Assembly: GCA_036676195.1 (NCBI GenBank)
Contig: JAKFDK010000038.1
Location: forward strand, 1 to 12,136
DNA length: 12,136 bases
DNA from: JAKFDK01 sp036676195
GTDB lineage: Bacteria > Bacillota > Sulfobacillia > Symbiobacteriales > ZC4RG38
Reading direction: 5' to 3'
Under the pieces are notes generated by a model, which saw nothing but the letters and a program-made list of their open reading frames with translations, did no database searches and was not told the DNA's origin. Both the position numbers and the translations under genes were made by a program. This document shows positions 4,246 through 11,411 of the stretch, piece after piece; position 1 is the stretch's first letter, and the number at the start of each line of letters is the position of its first letter.

Positions 4246-6549
4246 TCATTTGACCAGCTCCAACCAGGTGGTGACTATGGGTACTCCCACCGTAACTTCC
4301 GGTTTCTCCTTGTGCCTTACTTCCTCAACGCGCGCCGATGTCAAGGATACCGGCCAGTCTGCCATAGGAATCGGTTCCAATCGCAAGCAGTAATAAAAAT
4401 CTCCCCGCGGGGAAGGGTACCCTGAAGCCAGCATTCGTACCCGTGTATAGATTTCTGGTTCCTCGACTGCCCGCCAAATCTCTGGCTGCGGAAGCCCTGG
4501 ACCATAAAGAAGAACCAGGTCAGTTGCAAGCTCTCGGGATCGCAGACCAATCGTTCCCGTCCGCCCGTCGGCCCGTAGATTGTAACGCAGATTCCTGTGG
4601 ATCCATTCTAGATGATCCTTGCCTTTAACGTAGCCAAGAAGAACCAGGGTATCAGCCGGTGGTCTGGTCAGAAAGGGCGTAGCCGAAATTGGCGTTGCGA
4701 CTCGAAATCGCTCTTGGTAAGCCTCGCGTTGCCAAAATCGGCTACGTTCATGCTGTGTGGCTTGGGAAGCAACGTGGTCCAAGACGTCGGAGATGAAGTG
4801 TTGTAGGAGAGCAATACCCTCTGCCTTACCAGTTTCACTGGGGAGGACTGCAAAGGCGCCAAGACCAGGCAGGATTTCCTGATACATTTTATGTCTCACC
4901 TGTTCAGACCCTGGAAAGACCACGTAGGCACCGGCGGAGCGGCGAATTGCATCCCTGTATGCATGCATCTTCAACAGGTCGTCACGCTTGGCCAGACCGA
5001 TATTTGGAAAACCCTGGCCTCCATCCGCCACCTTCGTTATGTCCTCTCCGTTTGCAAGAGGCGGATCATCAAAGAGGTCGGTAACCTTGTCCACACGGTA
5101 CTTTGCGTCGAAGTGGAGCCATACCTCCTCAAATTCCGCACCATGTCCTTGGTCAGGTGCTATGCGTAATGAGCAGTCTGGTCGCATGGGGCGTGTCCAG
5201 GTGGTAGGGCCTGTATGGCCGCTACTAAAGACACGGTTAAACCATAGCTCTACCCGAAGCCGCCGGCCGAGCCGCACCACCGTTCCGGACAGGGCTCTTT
5301 CCCTTCTCCGGCAAAGGCCTAGTGCAAGCCCATCGGGGCTACGGTCAACAAGATTGGCTTGGTTAATAGGCACCTGCGTCATATTCGAAATTACTGCTGC
5401 CAGTTGAAGGAAAACCCAGTATTCATAGAGTGTGGCAACATCACGCTGGCCAGCTCCATACACATCTTGACCGCCTTGCCATGATAGTGCTGCCGCTGCC
5501 TCAAACTGGACATACGCCCGAAAGATTTCCCGGTAATCCGCACGCTTCTGTAGAACTTGGCTACCGGAAGGGAATTGGGTAAGATTACCTACCTCATGAA
5601 ACAAGTCTGCCGATAGAAGCGCGTCAAGGTGCTCAGTGACCGCGGCGACTTCGCGTAACCCACGTGTAACGGACCCGCCAAAAGGGTGCCTGGCTAGGGC
5701 ACGCCCAATGTCGCTAACTGCGTCTCGCCAACGGATCAATGCAAACTTGATAAATCGGTTTTCGAGTGTGTCTAGCGTTTCTTCCTGGCGTTGCACGTTA
5801 AGGCCGACTGGCAGAGAATGAATCGCATGGCTGAGGTGTGCGCACATCCTCGACGTACGCGGTCCTGGCCCCGCTATTTGACGGGCGATGGCAGACGTTC
5901 CGGGCAGACTCCGTCCCAGTGGTCGTAAATCCTCTTCCGTAGTCCAGGTCCGGTGAGGCCGCACGAAAATCTGCTGGATGGCGGCATCAAAGGCCTCCCC
6001 GGTGATCAAGCTCTTGAGGAATGCGAAGCGCTGATACAACGTAGTGGCTTCTCGCGTGTTGTCTACCTCAAAACGTTGCTCGGTAGGGGCAAAGCGTTCC
6101 ATGATGATTTCGGCAAAGCTTTCAGCTATGTCCCGGAGCATCCAGCGGTAATGACTCATGTACCCGAACTTGCGCGAGCGCACCTCAAAAATAGCCTTGC
6201 CGAGTTCACTCCCCCCGGTAAAGACGGTGACAGAAAGTGCTCCAGTATACAAACCAGGGCGTAGTCGGCCACGTTCTCCCGAGTACGTATCGGCGGCAAA
6301 AATCTCCGGATGGTCGGTGGAAATCGCGCCGGCGTGGTTCCTTAAGACGAACTCGTAAAGATACTCGGTCCCCTCCAATAACTGCACAGGATGAAGTGCT
6401 GTGTCATGCTCACATACGCCCCTCAGATCTACTAGTGGCTGAGGGAGTGCTTCGGTCTTGGGGCCAGGAAGTAGGCTGATGCGCAGGGCGGCCTTCGTCT
6501 GCCCGTGGTTGTCTACCACGGGCACTTCAATTTCGCGTTTGGCTGTCAT
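4246..6549 (-). CDS. McrC-like DUF2357/PD-(D/E)XK nuclease subunit
   Basis: A 767-residue protein, the second gene of a two-gene type IV restriction-like operon. The N-terminal half is beta-rich and fits DUF2357. The C-terminal half holds a PD-(D/E)XK nuclease of the DUF524/PDDEXK_7 kind: LYEYWVFLQL (374-383), Asp458 in RPDCSLRI, Asp481 and Lys483 in FDAKYR, then KMHAYRDAI (527-535). A further domain lies at about 630-730. McrC-type subunits cut DNA and stimulate the motor's nucleotide hydrolysis. The start is ATG at 6547-6549, 4 nt after the motor gene's stop, so translation is probably coupled; the frame is open upstream, but that part overlaps the motor gene. GC is lower than in the genes to its right in the window, which suggests transfer. 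The family assignment is firm; the DNA target is unknown. Confidence 0.88.
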   Translation of the reverse strand: MTAKREIEVPVVDNHGQTKAALRISLLPGPKTEALPQPLVDLRGVCEHDTALHPVQLLEGTEYLYEFVLRNHAGAISTDHPEIFAADTYSGERGRLRPGLYTGALSVTVFTGGSELGKAIFEVRSRKFGYMSHYRWMLRDIAESFAEIIMERFAPTEQRFEVDNTREATTLYQRFAFLKSLITGEAFDAAIQQIFVRPHRTWTTEEDLRPLGRSLPGTSAIARQIAGPGPRTSRMCAHLSHAIHSLPVGLNVQRQEETLDTLENRFIKFALIRWRDAVSDIGRALARHPFGGSVTRGLREVAAVTEHLDALLSADLFHEVGNLTQFPSGSQVLQKRADYREIFRAYVQFEAAAALSWQGGQDVYGAGQRDVATLYEYWVFLQLAAVISNMTQVPINQANLVDRSPDGLALGLCRRRERALSGTVVRLGRRLRVELWFNRVFSSGHTGPTTWTRPMRPDCSLRIAPDQGHGAEFEEVWLHFDAKYRVDKVTDLFDDPPLANGEDITKVADGGQGFPNIGLAKRDDLLKMHAYRDAIRRSAGAYVVFPGSEQVRHKMYQEILPGLGAFAVLPSETGKAEGIALLQHFISDVLDHVASQATQHERSRFWQREAYQERFRVATPISATPFLTRPPADTLVLLGYVKGKDHLEWIHRNLRYNLRADGRTGTIGLRSRELATDLVLLYGPGLPQPEIWRAVEEPEIYTRVRMLASGYPSPRGDFYYCLRLEPIPMADWPVSLTSARVEEVRHKEKPEVTVGVPIVTTWLELVK

Positions 6550-6553
6550 GGTC

Positions 6554-8680
6554 TTACTCTGTGAAGCTGGTGAACTGGTTTGCCCGTAGGCTGCGAACCA
6601 TTCGCTGTACCTTACCAAGGGACAGCGGCAGGCGAGGCTCAATAGTTGATGGATGGAGTGGATCGAACCGCTCTGCTCCATCACCACCACCACAAGTAAG
6701 ATCGAAGCAGAACTGGCCCAGGGTAGATAGCACTGGCTCTAGCCGACGTCGAGTGCCATGCAGACGCGGCAGCACCTTTTGGATGACCTGCAAGTCCAGC
6801 ATGTGTTCCACACGAATATCCCCGGCTGCTTCAAGCATAGCCGCGAAGCGGACTGCCTCATAAAAGACTCGGTGGCCGAATTCGAACCCTTCCGATGCTA
6901 ATAACTGGTGTAGGCGGCGCAAGTGGTCGGTGAAGACCTGTATATCGGTGGCTGGGTGGACCAGATGCCAATCGTCATTCTGTGCAATAGCTAAGAACCC
7001 CCGCACCAATTCTGGATCACCGGGATCACATGAAAGTGGCTTGTGAGCGTGTAAAGACAAGTCAGCCGAGGCGACGCGGAATTCAAATGTGTTGGCGCGG
7101 TCCAGTACCTTTGCGGAGAACATATACGTTGTCTCGTCAACGTTTACAGTACCTACGATAAACAGATTGGTTGGCAACGGTACCTTCGGCGCCGCTCCGA
7201 CAGCAATTCGCCAATAGCCATCAAGATCTTGATGTAGATTGGGAACGCAGGGTTCACCAGATTCCATTCCAGAAAGCACATCGGCGAAATATCGTTCCAC
7301 ATGGGCAAGGTTCATCTCGTCCAACACCAAAAGGTACGGGTATTTTGGGTCGGAGACAGCCTTCAATATGAATGCCAGTACATCAGGCACATGCCAGGCC
7401 CGATGCCCCTGGTTGACTGGTTGTAGAGCATCTTCATATCCGAAGAGCGCTTCCGCACCGGTCCAGTCTGGACGGACCGGAACCAATAGGAACCGCTCCT
7501 TGCCTAACCAATCGCCAAATCGGAGAGCGATTTGTGTCTTACCCGAGCCAGACAGGCCGGTTAGAATAACCAACCGCTTAGTCGCAAGGCTAGCCACGAA
7601 GGAACGCACAATCTCATCGTGCCTGGAACCAAATGCAACATAACTGGCTTTAAGGGCGGAGCTGAACTCGCTATGCACTGCGGCTAGGTCTGGTCGCATT
7701 GGTGGTGGACTACTAACAGTGAGGTCATTCCCCGCCGATTCCCTGAGAGCCCATTCTTTTTGAGTAACAGGATTATCGGCTAAAGTGGACTGGATTGGGC
7801 GGCGGAGTGGTCCAATATGACGCATACGGAACATGTAAACTTTACGTAGTTTACCTGTGCTGTCGTGTTGCTGCTCCTGATCCATACCTTCAACCTTAAA
7901 CTGCCCTATATAGACATACTTATCTTTCCCGCGTCTTTCGAAACCGAAGACGGGAAAGTCAAGGTCCATATTGGTCTTAAGCGCTAGATTCCCCCTGACC
8001 AATGCTTGGTCGCCTTCCAAACCGGCTCCACAATAATGAAAAACGTCACCAACCCAACGATCGGTATACGGGTTGTTGGCACCCTGGGTGCGGGTATGAT
8101 CAGTGATGAAATATACTAACGGAGGGGCTGAGGCTTGTCCGGACCATCGAATGCCGCCCTGGATACCAGCCTCATAACCCTTGGAGAGTTGAACGTGGGT
8201 GAATGTTTGTCCCTTGAGAAACAGTGCAACTTCAGGGCGAGTTGTGTAACCGACGTAAGGCAGTAACGCGAGGATACTTGCCATGACATCAGACCGATAT
8301 CCATCCGGCAGTGGAATCTGATTCATGTTAATGATTTTGTTATGTAGTAAAGCCTGCCAAGTCGCCTCGAACACGGATATAGGAACAAGGGTTATTTGTT
8401 CGTTGACTTTAACTTGAACACCTTGGTCCTGTACCCAGTGGACTTGGAGGGGAGATTGGATGCCAAAGGTCGAAATTGCCTTGTCGCTATCACTGAGAAT
8501 TAAACCGAGGTCGGCCCACGCTTCGCTAAAGATTGGTAGGTCTGGATCAGGCATGTTCGGGTTGAGCACTGTGATTCCTCCACTGGTAGGGCATTTCGTT
8601 AGGTGAATAATTTTCCACATTGGAACAATCGACCCCTGCCAACGTGAATGACAAGTTGAGCAATTATGCACCGAATACAT
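6554..8680 (-). CDS. McrB-like AAA+ motor with SRA-like modified-DNA reader domain
   Basis: A 708-residue protein, the first gene of the operon. An SRA/PUA-like domain at about 155-290 is marked by DVFHYCGAGLEGDQALVRGN (212-231) and VYIGQFKV, the pattern seen in SRA-type domains that read modified cytosine. The McrB-type AAA+ module follows: Walker A GLSGSGKT (375-382), VRPDWTGAEALFGYEDAL (402-419), Walker B LLVLDEMN (450-457), NVDETTY (513-519) and LDRAN (526-530). E. coli McrB has NTAD where this has NVDE, so GTP preference is not assured. Expected role: bind modified DNA, form a hexamer and translocate for the nuclease subunit. The start at 8680 has only AGGGCGG at a long distance; M21 (8620) is a good alternative. 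The first ten residues contain CSTC. Foreign-DNA defence is inferred. Confidence 0.88.
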   Translation of the reverse strand: MYSVHNCSTCHSRWQGSIVPMWKIIHLTKCPTSGGITVLNPNMPDPDLPIFSEAWADLGLILSDSDKAISTFGIQSPLQVHWVQDQGVQVKVNEQITLVPISVFEATWQALLHNKIINMNQIPLPDGYRSDVMASILALLPYVGYTTRPEVALFLKGQTFTHVQLSKGYEAGIQGGIRWSGQASAPPLVYFITDHTRTQGANNPYTDRWVGDVFHYCGAGLEGDQALVRGNLALKTNMDLDFPVFGFERRGKDKYVYIGQFKVEGMDQEQQHDSTGKLRKVYMFRMRHIGPLRRPIQSTLADNPVTQKEWALRESAGNDLTVSSPPPMRPDLAAVHSEFSSALKASYVAFGSRHDEIVRSFVASLATKRLVILTGLSGSGKTQIALRFGDWLGKERFLLVPVRPDWTGAEALFGYEDALQPVNQGHRAWHVPDVLAFILKAVSDPKYPYLLVLDEMNLAHVERYFADVLSGMESGEPCVPNLHQDLDGYWRIAVGAAPKVPLPTNLFIVGTVNVDETTYMFSAKVLDRANTFEFRVASADLSLHAHKPLSCDPGDPELVRGFLAIAQNDDWHLVHPATDIQVFTDHLRRLHQLLASEGFEFGHRVFYEAVRFAAMLEAAGDIRVEHMLDLQVIQKVLPRLHGTRRRLEPVLSTLGQFCFDLTCGGGDGAERFDPLHPSTIEPRLPLSLGKVQRMVRSLRANQFTSFTE

Positions 8681-8776
8681 TTCGTCGTGTTTGCCGCCCT
8701 GTCACCTTAACAACTGATAACCACGCGTGATCCTGCCCTTGGATTTGCAAGACACCCCCACAGCCCCCAGCCAATT

Positions 8777-8785
8777 TGGTATGAT
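8777..8785 (+). promoter_or_regulatory. extended -10 promoter element for the HD-GYP gene
   Basis: TGGTATGAT is a good extended -10 (TGn followed by TATGAT) about 80 bp before the start codon. No convincing -35 lies at the right distance, as extended -10 promoters allow. It sits in the 185-bp divergent gap shared with the restriction operon. Confidence 0.4.
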
Positions 8786-8865
8786 ACTGCCAACAGTTGC
8801 AGCAGTCCCCCGTTTACACACCCGAGGGACAGCCGCAGAAGCGCACAGGCAAAGGAAGGCTGGGC

Positions 8866-10323
8866 ATGACCAAGAAAGCCGCATACCCCCTGCTCGCATT
8901 TTGGGTTGCAGCACTGCTCCCGCTGGCCGGCTACCTGTACCTGCTGATGCGGCCTGAGCACGACCCGCTGTTCCTCGCGCCGAGGGGGCATTTTTACCTG
9001 GTCACGCCGGTGGCGCTGCTGGCGGCCGTCATCGCCGTAATGGTCGGCATGGCCGGGCGGCGGCTGCGCAACATCCAGGTCACCTTCCTGGCGGCAGCAT
9101 TCACCACCCTGGCCATGCTGTTCATGCTGCACGGCCTGTCCACCCCCGGCTTCCTGCTCCCCACCACCGTCGTACCCGGCGTTGCGGCACAGATGAGCGT
9201 CATGCTCACCTCGTTCTGGCTGTGGCTTTCGGCTCGGCCGGCCGACCACCCGCTGGTGCGAAAGCTGGCGGGCTGGCAACCCTGGCTGGTTTCGGCCTGG
9301 ACGGCAATCCTGTTACTGCTGAACGTGGTGGGAATGGCCTACCCCGAACTGGTGGCGATCGTTCCCGTGCACCTCAGCCCCCTCAAGTGGGCGGCCATGG
9401 CTGTGACACTGGCCTTCAACCTGCTCACGGCCCGCCAGTACTGGCAGTCGTACCGGTACTCCCGATTCCCCCTGCAGGCGGCCATCCTCGGCAGCACCGG
9501 CTGGGTGGCAGTGGCACAAGTGATTATGACTACCGGCACCGTCTGGCGCGGGAGCTGGTGGATCTACCACTTCCTGCTGCTGGGTGCCGTGGTGCTGATG
9601 CTGGTGGGCCTGGTCCGCCAGTACAGCACCGGCGCGTCCATCGGCACCGCCGTGCGCGGCCTGTTCACCCTCGACCCGGCGGAGCGGCTGGAGGCCGGGA
9701 TTTCGCCCAGTGTGCGGCAACTGATCATCGCCACCGAGACCTGGGACCGTTACACCGCCGGCCACAACTACCGGGTGGCCCTGTTTGGGCTTCGCATCGG
9801 CGTGGCCATGGGCCTGCCGCCTGAGCAACTGCGGGCCCTGGCCCAGGGCGGTGTCCTGCACGATCTGGGCAAAATCGAGGTGCCTCAGCACATTCTGAAC
9901 AAGCCGGGGAAGCTCACGCCAGAGGAACGGGCCGTGATCGAGCGGCACCCGGCGACGGGGTACGACCTGTGCAAGCGGCTGGGCTTCATGCCCGACGAAC
10001 TGACGGTGATCCGCAGCCACCATGAAAAATGGGACGGCACCGGATACCCCGACCGCCTGCAGGGGGAGCAGATTCCCCTGCTGGCCCGGGTTCTGGCCGT
10101 GGCCGATGTGTACGATGCCCTCACTTCGACCCGCTCCTACCGCCGGGCCTGGACCCATGAGGCGGCCATGGAGTTTTTGGCCGGGCAGGCGGGCACTCAC
10201 TTCGACCCGGCGTGCGTGCAGGCGTGGGCACAGGTAGCCGCCGACGGCCCGCCGGCGGAGCAGGCCCCGGCCTGGGTGCTGCCCGCTCCCGGTGGCGCCG
10301 GCCCCAGCCTGGCTTCCGACTGA
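8866..10323 (+). CDS. membrane-anchored HD-GYP cyclic-di-GMP phosphodiesterase
   Basis: A 485-residue protein. The N-terminal 255 residues hold seven or eight hydrophobic helices (the first at about 8-28, the last at about 232-252) that should form a membrane sensor domain. A C-terminal HD-GYP domain (about 280-460) follows: H300 in TAGHNYRVA, H332-D333 in LHDLGKIEVP, H361 in IERHP, H385-H386 in SHHEKWDGTGYP with Gly-Tyr-Pro at 393-395, and D414 in ADVYDAL. All the metal ligands I can identify are present, so it should hydrolyse cyclic-di-GMP in the cytoplasm in response to a membrane signal. AAAGGAAGG at 8851-8859 is 6 nt before this ATG; the frame is open 23 codons further upstream but without such a site. 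GC is high, unlike the neighbouring restriction operon. Confidence 0.92.
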   Translation: MTKKAAYPLLAFWVAALLPLAGYLYLLMRPEHDPLFLAPRGHFYLVTPVALLAAVIAVMVGMAGRRLRNIQVTFLAAAFTTLAMLFMLHGLSTPGFLLPTTVVPGVAAQMSVMLTSFWLWLSARPADHPLVRKLAGWQPWLVSAWTAILLLLNVVGMAYPELVAIVPVHLSPLKWAAMAVTLAFNLLTARQYWQSYRYSRFPLQAAILGSTGWVAVAQVIMTTGTVWRGSWWIYHFLLLGAVVLMLVGLVRQYSTGASIGTAVRGLFTLDPAERLEAGISPSVRQLIIATETWDRYTAGHNYRVALFGLRIGVAMGLPPEQLRALAQGGVLHDLGKIEVPQHILNKPGKLTPEERAVIERHPATGYDLCKRLGFMPDELTVIRSHHEKWDGTGYPDRLQGEQIPLLARVLAVADVYDALTSTRSYRRAWTHEAAMEFLAGQAGTHFDPACVQAWAQVAADGPPAEQAPAWVLPAPGGAGPSLASD

Positions 10324-10337
10324 TGCCCGGAATGCAG

Positions 10338-10372
10338 CAGGACCCCTTCCGCCGGCGGCGGAAGGGGTCCTG
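10338..10372. terminator. 16-bp perfect hairpin between convergent genes
   Basis: CAGGACCCCTTCCGCC (10338-10353) and GGCGGAAGGGGTCCTG (10357-10372) pair perfectly around a 3-nt loop, 14 bp after the HD-GYP stop and 66 bp after the channel gene's stop on the other strand. Neither side has a true T tract, so it may act as a bidirectional terminator or as a barrier that stabilises both 3' ends. Confidence 0.7.
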
Positions 10373-10438
10373 CAAGTCAGCGGCGTACCAGTCTCACCAG
10401 ACTTCACCCTACTCAGCTCGGCGGGACGAGGCCGCGGG

Positions 10439-11374
10439 CTAGCGGAACGTGGTGATGGCCATGAACGCCTGCAGGGCTGCCCACGTGGCAGGAATCGCGA
10501 CCTTGGTGAGGGCAATCAGGCGTTGTCTGAGCGCGGTCCGTTCCCGGAGTTTCAGGGAGTTGTCCATCAACACGTACAGGACGATGAGGCCGACGGTAAT
10601 ATACGAGATGATCAGGTACTTGTCCCAGAAGGTCAGATAGTCACGGACCGGGATCCGTCCGCCGATGGAGACCTGGAGAAAGATCTGACCGATGAAGGAG
10701 GAAAGGGCCATGCCCAGCTTTGTCTTGAAGTCGTCGGGATCCAGCATCAGGACCAGGAACGCCGAGAACATCAGGGCCAGGGCTGGGAGCATGTACCGGA
10801 GGATGCTTTCAAGAATGGGACGGCTGAGGGTGAAGCCGAAGGTGTAGCGAAAGACCGGCGTCTCCCCGTCCGCCGTCAGGGTCGCTCCGGGAATGATCTC
10901 CATCTGGTTGCCGGGGATCCATTCTGCAGCGGTCACGCTCAGTTCCTTGGGCGTGGCGAGCGGATCCAGTTCATAGCGGATACCGGCCTGCGCCGCCCTG
11001 AGTTGGATGTAAATTTTCTGCCGGTCAAAGGGGAACCGCCTGGTATCGATGTCGCCCGAAAGCTGGGCGCGTATCATAAAAACCTTTTGCGTCGGGCTGT
11101 CGACAATCGGCACTGCACTCATGATGCGGCCGTTATCCAGCAGAAAGCCGCCAGGCTGGCACTCGGCCGAGCAGGTGAACGATAACTGGAAATCGGCTTC
11201 AAAATCCCCGGTCAGGATGTTGACCTTCCGGATGCTCTGGAGCTGGAACCCAACCTTTGCATCGACGGGCGCCTGTTCGGCAGCCTGGGCCATGCCCGCC
11301 ACGAGGAAACAGACCAGCAGCGTTAGCAGTGCGCCTGCACCTATGCGAAGACGTATCATTGAGCGATTGCACAT
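10439..11374 (-). CDS. pentameric ligand-gated ion channel (Cys-loop family, prokaryotic)
   Basis: A 311-residue protein with a signal peptide (about 1-32, ending AQAA), an extracellular beta-sandwich (about 35-185) and four membrane helices (about 187-210, 216-237, 250-271, 287-307). The family hallmark is RRFPFDRQ (112-119), the Pro-loop of Cys-loop receptors; like other bacterial members it lacks the disulfide there. Pore-helix M2 (GMALSSFIGQIFLQVSI) and the following IPVRDYLTFWDKYL match the family pattern. An extra pair C68/C72 sits early in the ligand domain. The length agrees with GLIC and ELIC. The start is ATG at 11374 with AGGTAGGG 7 nt upstream. The repeat-protein gene ends 37 bp upstream, so they are probably co-transcribed. 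Ligand and ion selectivity cannot be read from the sequence. Confidence 0.9.
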   Translation of the reverse strand: MCNRSMIRLRIGAGALLTLLVCFLVAGMAQAAEQAPVDAKVGFQLQSIRKVNILTGDFEADFQLSFTCSAECQPGGFLLDNGRIMSAVPIVDSPTQKVFMIRAQLSGDIDTRRFPFDRQKIYIQLRAAQAGIRYELDPLATPKELSVTAAEWIPGNQMEIIPGATLTADGETPVFRYTFGFTLSRPILESILRYMLPALALMFSAFLVLMLDPDDFKTKLGMALSSFIGQIFLQVSIGGRIPVRDYLTFWDKYLIISYITVGLIVLYVLMDNSLKLRERTALRQRLIALTKVAIPATWAALQAFMAITTFR

Positions 11375-11411
11375 GCCGTTACCCTACCTTCAGCCAAGAA
11401 TGTTAGTGGCG

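Noticed and set aside
3920..4249. 109-codon minus-strand ORF downstream of the nuclease gene
   Set aside because: No start signal or recognisable domain; it crosses one of the TTTTGCACA-type motifs.
6550..6693. 48-codon upstream extension of the nuclease gene
   Set aside because: It lies inside the motor gene in another frame; the ATG 4 nt after the motor stop is the expected coupled start.
9313..10515. 400-codon minus-strand ORF across the HD-GYP gene
   Set aside because: The plus strand has an unmistakable HD-GYP domain with membrane helices; the reverse frame is rich in Gln, His, Pro and Arg, as expected of a GC-rich shadow.
10292..11185. 297-codon plus-strand ORF opposite the channel gene
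   Set aside because: It is antisense to a clear pentameric channel and runs through the inter-gene hairpin; its composition is shadow-like.
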